The position numbers were made by a program, and so were the translations under genes. Positions 8,815-18,226 of a DNA stretch of 64,000 nucleotides are shown here, in pieces (within the stretch, counting starts at the first letter, position 1; the number at the start of each line of letters is the position of its first letter). Source of the DNA: an uncultured Bacteroidales bacterium. Lineage in GTDB: Bacteria > Bacteroidota > Bacteroidia > Bacteroidales > Paludibacteraceae. The DNA lies in assembly GCA_902780495.1 (NCBI GenBank), contig CACZFM010000002.1:1-64000 (forward strand). Direction: 5' to 3'. Below the pieces are notes generated by a model. It had not been told where the DNA came from and did no database searches. It saw nothing but the letters and a program-made list of their open reading frames with translations.

Positions 8815-9399
8815 ATGAAACTCGAAGAAATTACCAACAAAATCTACGCGGAAGGTGTAGAAAAAGGCAATGCCGAGGCTCAACAAATTATTGAGAAAGC
8901 CAAGGCTGAAGCTGCCGCAATCCTTGCCGGTGCCGAGAAAGAGGCCGCCGAAAAAATAGCAAAGGCGGAAGCAAAGATGGCGGAATTGGACAAGAACACG
9001 CGTGCGGAGTTACGCTTGTTTGCTGAGCAGAGTGTGAATGCTATCAAGACTGAAGTGACCAATCTTGTAAATGGCAAGATCGTATCTGATAGTGTCAAGG
9101 CTGCTATTGCGGATAAGAAGTTCATGCAAGAGGTCATTGCAAAAATGGCAGAAGCTATGGCAAAACAGGGCGCTGTGGAAATTAATGCAAAGGATGCAGA
9201 AGCATTGCGTACTTACTTTGAAGCAAATGCAAAGGGACTCTTGGAGAGTGGCGTAAAAATCAACGAGGTAAAGGGTATCAAAACGGATTTTGAGATTAAG
9301 CCGGCACAAGGCGGTTACAAACTCAGTTTTGGGGAACAGGAGTTTATCTCATATTTTAAAGAATTCCTTCGTCCTCAATTGGTAGACATGTTATTCTAA
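8815..9399 (+). CDS. ntpE: V-type ATPase subunit E
   Basis: A 194-residue peripheral-stalk subunit. Residues 1-75 form a long Ala/Glu/Lys-rich coiled coil (for example AEAAAILAGAEKEAAEKIAKAEAK cut into heptads), followed by the globular E domain, which holds the top of the catalytic A3B3 head. It is the first gene of a seven-gene operon. A separate subunit G is not encoded in the operon, so the stalk must form from E alone or with a partner encoded elsewhere. Confidence 0.9.
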   Translation: MKLEEITNKIYAEGVEKGNAEAQQIIEKAKAEAAAILAGAEKEAAEKIAKAEAKMAELDKNTRAELRLFAEQSVNAIKTEVTNLVNGKIVSDSVKAAIADKKFMQEVIAKMAEAMAKQGAVEINAKDAEALRTYFEANAKGLLESGVKINEVKGIKTDFEIKPAQGGYKLSFGEQEFISYFKEFLRPQLVDMLF

Positions 9400-9401
9400 G
9401 T

Positions 9402-10136
9402 ATGGGATACGAATGTTTATTGGCCGGTCTTCCTGATCTGAAAGCAGGTGCGGAAACTCCTATCAAGTTGGAGGATTTGCTCGTCATGCTTGATGAGATG
9501 ATGAAACCTGGTGATAAGAAACTGCTCACCCAACTCCGCATGACGGTGGATGATCCTGCTATTGATACATTGGTCGCCCGTTATGACGATGAGGATGTGC
9601 CGGAATCTGCGAAACCTGAATGGTGGGCGGCAGCGCGTGCCTTGCTCAGCGATGCCGATATTCGGGCAATGTTGCTCTATGAACAAGGGCTTCATTCGAA
9701 GAATCGTTTTGTGCGCGCGTGGTTCGCTTTCAATCAAGACATGAACAATATCATGGTCGCACAGATTTGCCGCAAGCATGGTTTTGACCTCAAAAAGATG
9801 ATTGTGGGGCACAACGAAGTGGCAGAGACGCTGCGCACGCATACTTCGCAGAAAGATTTCGGTTTAGGTGAAGTGATGGATAACTATCAGGAGATACTTG
9901 CCTTGGCTTCTATAGACAATTTGATGGAGCGTGAGAAACGGATGGATGCCCTTCGTTTCGAGTGGTTACAGGAGAAGACGTATTTTGATGTGTTCTCCAA
10001 AGAACAGGTATTGGCCTATTATTTGCAGGCCGAGATGTTGCACCGCTGGGCGCTTTTGACGGTTGAACAAGGTGAACGTGTGTTCCGTGATATGGTTGCG
10101 GATATGAAAAAAGGTATTGACCTTAGTAAAGCGTAA
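9402..10136 (+). CDS. DUF2764 protein of the V-type ATPase operon
   Basis: A 244-residue soluble, largely helical protein. DUF2764 proteins occupy this slot (between E and A) in V-type ATPase operons of Bacteroidetes, spirochaetes and chlamydiae. Features visible here are the opening MGYECLLAGLPDL and the segment NRFVRAWFAFNQDMNNIM. Its position and the absence of a recognisable C/d subunit suggest that it couples the central stalk to the rotor ring. That function is inference. It follows ntpE by two bases, so translation is probably coupled. Confidence 0.85.
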   Translation: MGYECLLAGLPDLKAGAETPIKLEDLLVMLDEMMKPGDKKLLTQLRMTVDDPAIDTLVARYDDEDVPESAKPEWWAAARALLSDADIRAMLLYEQGLHSKNRFVRAWFAFNQDMNNIMVAQICRKHGFDLKKMIVGHNEVAETLRTHTSQKDFGLGEVMDNYQEILALASIDNLMEREKRMDALRFEWLQEKTYFDVFSKEQVLAYYLQAEMLHRWALLTVEQGERVFRDMVADMKKGIDLSKA

Positions 10137-10179
10137 TCCGTAGTCTATACATACAACGAATAAAAAATAATCAAAAGAT

Positions 10180-11937
10180 ATGACAACAGGAAAAGTTAAA
10201 GGTATCATCGCCAACCTTGTTACTGTCGGGGTGGATGGACCTGTCGCACAAAATGAAATTGCCTACATCAGCCTAGGGGAGACCAAATTGATGGCAGAGG
10301 TAATTAAGGTAACGGGTGCCAATGTATTTGTGCAGGTGTTTGAATCTACCCGTGGATTGAAAGTCGGTTGCTTAGTTGAGTTTACTGGTCACATGCTTGA
10401 AGTGACCCTTGGTCCTGGTCTGTTGAGTCGTAACTACGATGGTTTGCAGAATGACCTTGATAAACTGACAGGCGTATTCCTTAAGCGTGGTGAATATAAT
10501 TTCCCGCTTGACAAAGAGAAACTATGGAAATTCACTCCAATCGCCAAAGTTGGTGACAAGGTGCAGGCCGCTTCGTGGCTTGGTGAAGTGGATGAGAATC
10601 ATCAGCCGCATAAGATTATGGTTCCTTTCGTTTTTGAGGGAACGTACACCGTGAAATCTATCGTAGCTGCCGGTGAATACAAAATAGAGGATGAGATTGC
10701 TGTCCTCACCGATTCCGACGGTGTTGATCATGTAGTGACGATGATTCAGAAATGGCCTGTGAAGAAGGCTATTCTGGCGTATAAATCAAAACCGCGTCCA
10801 TTCAAATTGCTTGAAACGGGTGTCCGCGCTATTGATACGGCCAATCCTATCTGTGAGGGTGGTACCGGTTTTATTCCCGGACCTTTTGGTACGGGTAAGA
10901 CGGTGCTTCAGCACGCTATTTCCAAACAAGCATCGGCGGACATCGTGATTATTGCCGCTTGCGGTGAACGTGCTAACGAGGTGGTAGAAACCTTTACCGA
11001 GTTCCCTGAACTGATTGACCCGCACACCGGTCGCAAATTGACAGAGCGAACCATTATTATTGCAAACACATCGAACATGCCGGTTGCTTCTCGTGAAGCG
11101 TCTGTTTATACCTCAATGACGATTGCCGAATACTATCGTTCGATGGGATTGCGTGTTTTGCTGATGGCAGACTCCACTTCTCGTTGGGCACAGGCTTTGC
11201 GTGAAATGTCCAACCGTATGGAGGAACTTCCCGGTCAGGATGCCTTCCCGATGGACTTGTCGGCAATTATCGGCGCTTTCTACGCACGTGCGGGCTATGT
11301 GTACCTCAATAACGATAAAACGGGTTCTATTACCTTCCTTGGTACGGTATCGCCTGCCGGTGGTAACTTGAAAGAGCCTGTAACGGAAGGTACGAAGAAA
11401 GTGGCTCGCTGTTTCTATGCTTTGGAGCAGAACCGTGCTGACCACAAGCGTTATCCCGCTGTTAATCCGATAGACTCTTATTCCAAGTATATTGAATATC
11501 CTGAGTTTGAAGACTATATGACAAACTTGATTGACGGTAATTGGTTGACCAAGGTAAATGCCATGAAGACATATCTCCAACGCGGTAAGGAAATTCAAGA
11601 GCAAATCAATATCTTGGGTGATGATGGCGTTCCCATTGATTATCACGAGGAGTTCTGGAAATCGGAAGTTATTGACTTCGTTATTTTGCAACAGGATGCT
11701 TTCGATAAGATTGATGCTGTTTGTCCGTTGGATCGCCAACGCTACATGCTGGATATCGTAATGGATATTTGCAAGCATGATTATAATTTTGACAATTTCA
11801 ACGAGGTATCCGAGTTTTTCAAGAAAGTAATTAACTTCTGCAAGCAGATGAACTATTCTGAATTCCACAGCGAAACATTTGAGGAATATCAGACCAAGTT
11901 GAACGAACTGCTTAAAGAAAGGCAGATTGCTGACTAA
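10180..11937 (+). CDS. ntpA: V-type ATPase catalytic subunit A
   Basis: A 585-residue catalytic subunit. It has the beta-barrel N-terminal domain, the extra non-homologous region typical of V/A-type A subunits (about 110-190), the Walker A loop GPFGTGKT at 234-241, and the nucleotide-binding and C-terminal helical domains (SRWAQALREMSNRMEELPG). The P-loop reads GTGKT rather than the more common GAGKT, which should not affect function. It hydrolyses or makes ATP at the A/B interface. The 43-bp gap upstream has no promoter. Confidence 0.97.
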   Translation: MTTGKVKGIIANLVTVGVDGPVAQNEIAYISLGETKLMAEVIKVTGANVFVQVFESTRGLKVGCLVEFTGHMLEVTLGPGLLSRNYDGLQNDLDKLTGVFLKRGEYNFPLDKEKLWKFTPIAKVGDKVQAASWLGEVDENHQPHKIMVPFVFEGTYTVKSIVAAGEYKIEDEIAVLTDSDGVDHVVTMIQKWPVKKAILAYKSKPRPFKLLETGVRAIDTANPICEGGTGFIPGPFGTGKTVLQHAISKQASADIVIIAACGERANEVVETFTEFPELIDPHTGRKLTERTIIIANTSNMPVASREASVYTSMTIAEYYRSMGLRVLLMADSTSRWAQALREMSNRMEELPGQDAFPMDLSAIIGAFYARAGYVYLNNDKTGSITFLGTVSPAGGNLKEPVTEGTKKVARCFYALEQNRADHKRYPAVNPIDSYSKYIEYPEFEDYMTNLIDGNWLTKVNAMKTYLQRGKEIQEQINILGDDGVPIDYHEEFWKSEVIDFVILQQDAFDKIDAVCPLDRQRYMLDIVMDICKHDYNFDNFNEVSEFFKKVINFCKQMNYSEFHSETFEEYQTKLNELLKERQIAD

Positions 11938-11981
11938 CTTGCTAAATTACAAATGTTCAAACTTCCAAATTGAAATTAGTT

Positions 11982-13304
11982 ATGGCTAAAGCATTTCAAA
12001 AAATCTATACAGAAATTACGGCAATCACAAAGGCTACCTGTTCGCTGAAAGCCGAAGGGGTGGGTAACGATGAGTTGGCAACTGTAAATGGCAAGTTGGC
12101 ACAGGTCGTTAAAATCATTGGTAATGATGTTACTTTGCAGGTGTTCCAAGGCACCGAGGGAATTCCCACCAACGCCGAAGTCGTTTTCTTGGGCAAATCG
12201 CCGAGTCTGAAAGTAAGCGACCAGTTAGCAGGGCGTTTCTTCAATGCTTATGGTGATCCTATCGATGGAGGACCTGCCATTGAAGGTAAGGAGATTGAAA
12301 TCGGTGGTCCTTCGGTGAACCCCGTTCGCCGTAAACAGCCGTCCGAACTCATTGCTACGGGTATTGCCGGTATTGACTTGAACAACACGTTGGTATCCGG
12401 TCAGAAAATTCCGTTCTTTGCCGACCCCGACCAGCCTTATAACCAAGTGATGGCGAATGTGGCTCTGCGCGCGAAAGTAGACAAGATTATTCTTGGCGGT
12501 ATGGGTCTTACCAATGACGACTACCTCTACTTTAAAAACGTATTTGCCAATGCTGGCGTATTGGATCGTATCGTTAGCTTTGTGAATACCACGGAGAATC
12601 CGGCCGTAGAGCGTCTGCTTATTCCGGATATGGCATTGGCAGCTGCCGAATATTTCGCAGTTGAAAAACATCAGCAGGTATTGGTGCTGCTTACGGATAT
12701 GACTCTTTATGCCGATGCACTGGCTATCGTGTCCAACCGTATGGACCAGATTCCTTCCAAGGACTCTATGCCGGGTTCGCTCTATTCGGATTTGGCTAAG
12801 ATTTACGAGAAAGCCGTTCAGTTCCCGGAGGAAGCAGGTGGCGGTTCTATCACCATCATTGCTGTTACCACTTTGTCAGGCGGTGATATCACGCACGCTA
12901 TTCCCGATAACACGGGTTATATCACCGAGGGTCAGTTGTACCTCCGTCGTGACTCGGACATCGGTAAAGTCATTGTCGATCCATTCCGTTCATTGTCTCG
13001 TCTGAAACAATTGGTTGCCGGCAAGAAGACACGCGAAGACCACCCGCAGGTTATGAACGCCGCTGTTCGCCTTTATGCAGATGCCGCCAATGCAAAAACA
13101 AAGTTGGAGAATGGTTTCGATTTGACCAACTACGATGAGCGTTGCCTCAATTTTGCAAAGGACTACAGCCGTGCTATTTTGGCAATTGATGTCAATATCG
13201 ATACAACGCAGATGTTGGATATAACTTGGGAGTTGTTTGCCAAGTATTTCAAGCCCGAAGAGGTGAATATCAAACAAGCCCTTGTAGATAAATACTGGAA
13301 GTAA
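11982..13304 (+). CDS. ntpB: V-type ATPase subunit B
   Basis: A 440-residue non-catalytic nucleotide-binding subunit that alternates with A in the hexameric head. It lacks a Walker A loop, as expected, and keeps the family segments IFPGSLYSDL-like (here SMPGSLYSDLAKIYEKA), TLSGGDITHAIPDNTGYITEGQLY and LSRLKQL. A TTG at 11970 is in frame, but ATG 11982 (MAKAFQKIYTEI) gives the normal N-terminus. Confidence 0.97.
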   Translation: MAKAFQKIYTEITAITKATCSLKAEGVGNDELATVNGKLAQVVKIIGNDVTLQVFQGTEGIPTNAEVVFLGKSPSLKVSDQLAGRFFNAYGDPIDGGPAIEGKEIEIGGPSVNPVRRKQPSELIATGIAGIDLNNTLVSGQKIPFFADPDQPYNQVMANVALRAKVDKIILGGMGLTNDDYLYFKNVFANAGVLDRIVSFVNTTENPAVERLLIPDMALAAAEYFAVEKHQQVLVLLTDMTLYADALAIVSNRMDQIPSKDSMPGSLYSDLAKIYEKAVQFPEEAGGGSITIIAVTTLSGGDITHAIPDNTGYITEGQLYLRRDSDIGKVIVDPFRSLSRLKQLVAGKKTREDHPQVMNAAVRLYADAANAKTKLENGFDLTNYDERCLNFAKDYSRAILAIDVNIDTTQMLDITWELFAKYFKPEEVNIKQALVDKYWK

Positions 13305-13313
13305 TTATCAGTT

Positions 13314-13943
13314 ATGGCAATACAGTATCAATTCAATAAAACATCGTTGCAGGGGCTGGAAAAGAACCTGAAGATGCGCCAGCGTACATTGCCGACGTTG
13401 CAAAGCAAGGAGTCTGCTCTTCGCATGGAAGTTAAGCGTGCGAAAGATGAGATTGCTGCTTTGGACGAGGAAGTGAATAGGCGTATCAAGGATTATGACC
13501 AGATGCTTGCACTTTGGGGGGAATTCGATACCAGTCTTATTCATGTGGACGATGTTCGTATGTCCGTGAAAAAGATTGCCGGTGTTCGTGTTCCTGTCTT
13601 GGATGAAGTGGTTTATTCCACGAAGGAATTTAGCCTTTTCTCCAGCCCGAAGTGGTTCGCAGATGGTTTTGAGCAACTGAAAGCCATTGCCGATGTAGGT
13701 ATCCGTCAGGAATTTGTGCGCCGTAAAGTCGAACTGCTTGAGTATGCTCGTAAAAAGACAACGCAAAAGGTCAACCTCTTTGAGAAAGTGCAGATTCCGG
13801 GCTATCAGGATGCCATTCGTAAGATTAAACGCTTTATGGAGGATGAGGAGAATCTTTCCAAGTCCAGCCAAAAGATAGTTAAGGGAAAGCGTGAGCGCGA
13901 GGCTTTGGAGGCCGAGCAGGAAAGAAAGGAGGCGGCTGTATGA
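13314..13943 (+). CDS. ntpD: V-type ATPase subunit D
   Basis: A 209-residue central-stalk subunit made of two long helices. The N-terminal helix (LKMRQRTLPTLQSKESALRMEVKRAK) and C-terminal helix (EKVQIPGYQDAIRKIKRFMEDEE) are the coiled-coil rotor axle. It transmits rotation between head and ring. No F subunit gene follows, unlike enterococcal and archaeal operons. Its stop overlaps the ntpI start by 4 bases. Confidence 0.93.
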   Translation: MAIQYQFNKTSLQGLEKNLKMRQRTLPTLQSKESALRMEVKRAKDEIAALDEEVNRRIKDYDQMLALWGEFDTSLIHVDDVRMSVKKIAGVRVPVLDEVVYSTKEFSLFSSPKWFADGFEQLKAIADVGIRQEFVRRKVELLEYARKKTTQKVNLFEKVQIPGYQDAIRKIKRFMEDEENLSKSSQKIVKGKREREALEAEQERKEAAV

Positions 13944-15718
13944 TTAGTCAAATGAAAAAATACACCTTCCTCGTTTTCCATCGTGATTACGATGCTTTTC
14001 TTGAGCAGTTGCGTGAGAAAGGTGTGGTACATATCACGGAGAAGGCCGATGGCTTAGCAGATAATGAGGAGTTGCAGGCAGCTTTGGTACAGGCGGATGA
14101 ACTGCGCCGTATCATCCGTGCAGGTGCGCCTGATCAGCTGATGCAGGAGCGTGCCGCTTTGCTGTCTCGGATTCATGAAACGGAACTTGAGATGAAGCGT
14201 GTCGCCGTATGGGGTGATTTCCGCAAGGAGCGTTTTGATGAATTGCAGCGTGCCGGTTACCGTTTGCGGTTCTTCTCATGTGCCAAGAGTGCTTTCCGGG
14301 AAGAGTGGGGCGTGTCTGTCGCAGAAAAGGATGGACGTATCTATTTCGTTGAAATCTCCCAAGAGGGAGACCAACTGCGCGACCTTAATGAATGGGCGCA
14401 GGAGGAACGCCTTGGCGATAAATGTGCTGCCGAATTGCAGCAGGATATCACCAATCTTAACGGCCTGCTTGTCGCACAGGATGCACGTATCGAAGTTTGG
14501 CAGCAAACTGAACTTCCGAATGTGAAAGCGCAATTGGAAGAGGTTCGCCGTCAGATTGATTGGAAACGTGTCAATCTCAATACACAGTCGCTGGCCGAGG
14601 GTAGTCTCAAACTGCTGGAAGGCTTTTGCCCTGCTGACCAGGCGGAGGCTTTGAATGACATGCTTAACAAAGCGGATGTTTACTACGAAGAAACGGATCC
14701 TGAAGAAAAGGATGCTACGCCTATCAAATTGAAAAACAATAAGTTTATTCAAATGTTTGAGAGCCTTACCAAGATGTATGGTATGCCCGCTTACAGCGAG
14801 TTTGACCCTACAGCCATTCTTGGCCCGTTCTTCATCCTCTTCTTCGCTCTCTGTATCGGCGATGCCGGTTATGGACTGCTGCTCATCTTGACTGGTTATC
14901 TCTTGAAAGCTGGCAAACTGAAGATAGAGATGTTCGATGGTATGGGGCCCATTATCATGGCGTTGGGTATCGGCTCAACCATTGTCGGGTATCTGATGGG
15001 CACTTTCTTTGGCGTTGACCTTTTCTTATTGGAAAGTTTTCCGGAATGGGCAAAGGCTTGTATGGTAAAGAACCTCGGTAATCCTGCCGATGACTATAAG
15101 ATTGCCGGCTACGATGTGATGATGGTGGCGGCGCTTGTAATTGGTATCGTGCATATCTGCCTTGCTATGGTGGTTAAATGTGTTTGCTATACGAAGCGTT
15201 TCGGTTTCAAGCAGACTATTTCCTCATGGGCTTGGTTGCTGCTCATTTTGGGCGGACTGATTACCGTTGTATTGGCAATGACTAACCTTGTCAGCCTGGA
15301 AGCTACCAAAATTATGCTGATTGCTATCGGTGCTGTTTCTGCCTTGGGTATCTATATCTTCAACACCATCGGTCGTAATCCGCTTGTCAATATCGGTGCA
15401 GGCTTGTGGGATACCTACAATATGGCAACCGGTATCATGGGTGATGTCCTCTCTTACATCCGTCTCTATGCACTTGGCTTGGCGGGTGGTATGTTGGGAG
15501 CAGCATTCAATCAGTTGGCAACAATGGTTTTGGGTGAAACGCCGAACGTCGGAACATGGATTGGTTTCTTGCTCATCGTCATTATTGGTCATGTGCTCAA
15601 CTTGCTCATGGCGTGTCTGGGTGCTTTCGTTCACCCCTTGCGTCTGACTTTCGTGGAGTATTTCAAGAATGCCGGTTATGAAGGTAGCGGTAAGGAATAC
15701 GCTCCGTTTAAGAAATAA
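13940..15718 (+). CDS. ntpI: V-type ATPase subunit I (a)
   Basis: A 592-residue membrane stator subunit. Residues 1-265 are a soluble, partly coiled-coil arm that binds the peripheral stalks. The rest has seven or eight membrane helices, including the YGMPAYSEFDPTAILGPFFILFFALCIGDAGYG region and the helix with YIRLYALGLAGGMLG that carries the essential arginine facing the K ring. It is somewhat shorter than typical subunit I proteins but has all conserved parts. It starts within the ntpD stop (ATGA overlap). Confidence 0.95.
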   Translation: MISQMKKYTFLVFHRDYDAFLEQLREKGVVHITEKADGLADNEELQAALVQADELRRIIRAGAPDQLMQERAALLSRIHETELEMKRVAVWGDFRKERFDELQRAGYRLRFFSCAKSAFREEWGVSVAEKDGRIYFVEISQEGDQLRDLNEWAQEERLGDKCAAELQQDITNLNGLLVAQDARIEVWQQTELPNVKAQLEEVRRQIDWKRVNLNTQSLAEGSLKLLEGFCPADQAEALNDMLNKADVYYEETDPEEKDATPIKLKNNKFIQMFESLTKMYGMPAYSEFDPTAILGPFFILFFALCIGDAGYGLLLILTGYLLKAGKLKIEMFDGMGPIIMALGIGSTIVGYLMGTFFGVDLFLLESFPEWAKACMVKNLGNPADDYKIAGYDVMMVAALVIGIVHICLAMVVKCVCYTKRFGFKQTISSWAWLLLILGGLITVVLAMTNLVSLEATKIMLIAIGAVSALGIYIFNTIGRNPLVNIGAGLWDTYNMATGIMGDVLSYIRLYALGLAGGMLGAAFNQLATMVLGETPNVGTWIGFLLIVIIGHVLNLLMACLGAFVHPLRLTFVEYFKNAGYEGSGKEYAPFKK

Positions 15719-15749
15719 GCAATAGAAAACAAAAAATATTAACTCTTAA

Positions 15750-16191
<442 letters not shown>

Positions 16192-16193
<2 letters not shown>

Positions 16194-16280
16194 TCGGATA
16201 TCCGATTTCCCGCTTCTCTCCTTTTGGCGGAGAGAGGGAGAATACCAACGATGGGCGATCTTGTTTCGTCCATCGTTGGT
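16192..16280 (+). terminator. Palindrome and strong hairpins ending the V-ATPase operon
   Basis: A perfect 16-bp palindrome (AATCGGATATCCGATT, 16192-16207) overlaps the ntpK stop. A 7-bp hairpin follows (TCTCTCC 16215-16221 with GGAGAGA 16229-16235). Then comes a 15-bp stem, ACCAACGATGGGCGA (16244-16258) with TCGTCCATCGTTGGT (16266-16280), having one G-U pair and a 7-base loop. No T tract follows, so this may be a 3'-end stabiliser rather than a plain terminator. Confidence 0.55.
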
Positions 16281-16302
16281 CACCCTTACAGAATCATTTC
16301 AG

Positions 16303-17511
16303 ATGAAGAAAACCATTTCCTTTTTCCTTGTTTGCTGGGCGGTACTTCCGCTTTGGGCAACGGCTGTGTACACGCGCATTGATGGCAAACCTACCGAAGG
16401 GTGGGGCGGACATAAGTTCTTGATTGTTTACGAGCGTTCCGCTACCAAAGCATGGGTTTGGAACGGAGAGGATGCCCAATCCAACTATACGGAGGTCACG
16501 CTTTCTGACGGCAAGATTGTCAGTGACCAATTGGCTGCGTATCAAGTGCTTGTCTCGGAAGAGGGTTCCAATCGATATGCGCTCAAGACGGCAAACGGAT
16601 TCATGGGCTGTGAAGCAAAAAAGAATAGTATCCGCATCTCAAGCAATGCTTCCGATTGTACCCTTAAGGTCAATGGAACATACACCATTTTGGAAACGAA
16701 CACCAACACGTGCCGCTTTTTGTTCTCTATGACGGCCAATCGCTTCCGCTTTTACTACGACAAGGATAAGAAATGGCAGGATACGGATAAGAAAAACATC
16801 GCTTTCTATGTCTTGGGTGAAGTAGAGCAGGCAGAGGCGCAGAATCAGTTGGATTTTCACTATGCTCAAGCGAATATGTATGCGTGTGACAGCAAGTTCC
16901 CTGTCAATGGCGATATCAACAATCAGTATTTCTATACCGAACTTTTCCTGGCACAGGAGGAGGATTATGCGGCCATTCCGCAGGTCAATCTGGAAATCTT
17001 GGCACCTACGCAGTATTCCATTGCAGGCACCTATCGTTCTGACTATACGCCTGAGATTAAGTACTACATCAATTGCACCGCAGGGGCAAAACATTCCGAC
17101 TTCTGGTTCCCGAACAAATCCGAACAAGGCTATGCGCAGGCTGCTATCCGATTGGCGGAGATGACGATTACAAAAGTCGGCAAATCATCCAAGCCCAATG
17201 CGTATGTCTATCATATCCGCCTGCAGTTCACCGACTCCAATCAGAAGATTTGGACATTGGACAAGGATATGGATGTCTTTGCGGCATGGGTGGATTGTGA
17301 CCGTTCGGGGCAGAATCCTGTGGATATGGAACCCGTTTCCTTTGCGTTGGAATCCGGCAATCATGTGTCTGAAGCGGATGCCACGCAGGTAGAAGAACAG
17401 ACGGAGGACGGCAAATCGTCTGTGGCTTCCAAGGTTGTTGAGGATGGCGTTTTTTATATCCGGATGGCAGATGGCACGCGTTATAATGCCATCGGTGCCC
17501 GCATCAACTGA
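16303..17511 (+). CDS. Exported protein with shared C-terminal sorting-like peptide
   Basis: A 402-residue exported protein of unknown function. A signal peptide (about 1-20, KKTISFFLVCWAVLPLWATA) is followed by a beta-rich region (about 21-180) with aromatic repeats such as NRFRFYYDKDKKW. A second domain follows (about 185-350), then a low-complexity linker and a C-terminal peptide (last ~27 residues) ending GTRYNAIGARIN. That tail resembles those of the exported proteins at 34564-38610 and 38664-41012. I start it at 16303 rather than an in-frame upstream codon because that gives a proper signal peptide. No promoter is seen in the 109 bp after ntpK, so it may be read from the V-ATPase operon past the hairpins. 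Confidence 0.75.
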   Translation: MKKTISFFLVCWAVLPLWATAVYTRIDGKPTEGWGGHKFLIVYERSATKAWVWNGEDAQSNYTEVTLSDGKIVSDQLAAYQVLVSEEGSNRYALKTANGFMGCEAKKNSIRISSNASDCTLKVNGTYTILETNTNTCRFLFSMTANRFRFYYDKDKKWQDTDKKNIAFYVLGEVEQAEAQNQLDFHYAQANMYACDSKFPVNGDINNQYFYTELFLAQEEDYAAIPQVNLEILAPTQYSIAGTYRSDYTPEIKYYINCTAGAKHSDFWFPNKSEQGYAQAAIRLAEMTITKVGKSSKPNAYVYHIRLQFTDSNQKIWTLDKDMDVFAAWVDCDRSGQNPVDMEPVSFALESGNHVSEADATQVEEQTEDGKSSVASKVVEDGVFYIRMADGTRYNAIGARIN

Positions 17512-17629
17512 TATCTACCGGCTATTGCCTCTTTTTCAATACGTCAAAGATCATCTATAAACAGCGAAGCGATTCCTTTCGCGACTATCACGGGATCATC
17601 TTACGAGAGCCCCAATATAAAATCCATTT

Positions 17630-17684
17630 ATCGTCTGCTTATCGTCGGCTCATCGTCTGCTTATCGTCGGCTCATCCGCAGGTG
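17630..17684. repeat. 11-bp-period tandem array, 5 units
   Basis: Units ATCGTCTGCTT and ATCGTCGGCTC alternate twice (17630, 17641, 17652, 17663), followed by ATCCGCAGGTG. The final 25 bp (17659-17683) recur exactly at 54802-54826. Confidence 0.85.
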
Positions 17685-17715
17685 TTTATTGTGGTGTTTC
17701 TCGCGAAAGATGGTG

Positions 17716-17747
17716 CAAAAGTAGTACAAAAAACGGAGGCTACCAAA
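17716..17747 (-). promoter_or_regulatory. Orphan minus-strand promoter
   Basis: TTTG (17744-17747) and TACTTTTG (17716-17723) on the minus strand have exactly 20 bp between them. Transcription would run leftwards into the array at 17630-17684 and then antisense to the 3' end of the gene at 16303-17511. No gene lies in that direction, so it may drive a non-coding RNA or be the remnant of a lost gene. Confidence 0.6.
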
Positions 17748-18120
17748 TTTTTGCCCCCGCTTTTGGTATCAGGATTCCATTTTTGACAAATCATATCCTG
17801 TGTGGGTGCTCAAATCCATTATTTCGGTGATGTAGAAAAAGTCTCATTTATGCAGTGCATGTCGGTATTTGTGCCTATATCGGCGGTGGCCATGATAAAT
17901 AAAAATTTTAATTCAAAAAGAATGCCTCGCCTCGCCACGCCTTTTAGAGCCGTCGTTGTTTTGCCACGGTGCTTATATATAGGCAAGGCATGGCAAGGCT
18001 TTTTTCTTTATTAATTTTCTTTTGGTTCTTTTCTTTTATTAACCTTTCTTTTTTTCGTGCCAAGCGGCACTCAAAACGATCTGCTTCGCCGTATGCTTTT
18101 TGGGTCAGTTTTTGCTAAAA

Positions 18121-18152
18121 TTTGCACAATTCAAAAAAATGTTGTACCTTTG
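18121..18152 (+). promoter_or_regulatory. Promoter of the MBOAT operon
   Basis: TTTG at 18121-18124 and TACCTTTG at 18145-18152 are 20 bp apart. A leader of about 70 nt follows before the ATG at 18227. Confidence 0.87.
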
Positions 18153-18226
18153 CAGCCGGAAATGAGAAATGTCTACTAATTTAGGAAACTAACCAAAAAA
18201 CTGTCTACCAAATTGAGGAAAAGACA

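Larger units (their letters stand above)
17512..18226. other. 715-bp intergenic region
   Basis: No convincing gene. It contains an 11-bp-period array (17630-17684), an orphan minus-strand promoter (17716-17747), GC-rich partial repeats of GGCAAGGC around 17971-18000 followed by a T run, and the plus-strand promoter of the MBOAT operon (18121-18152). The short frame at 17802-18014 has no homologous look and poor composition. Confidence 0.6.

Noticed and set aside
17802..18014. A 70-codon frame in the large intergenic gap
   Set aside because: Low-quality composition, no promoter placed to serve it and no recognisable motif; it partly covers GC-rich repeats.
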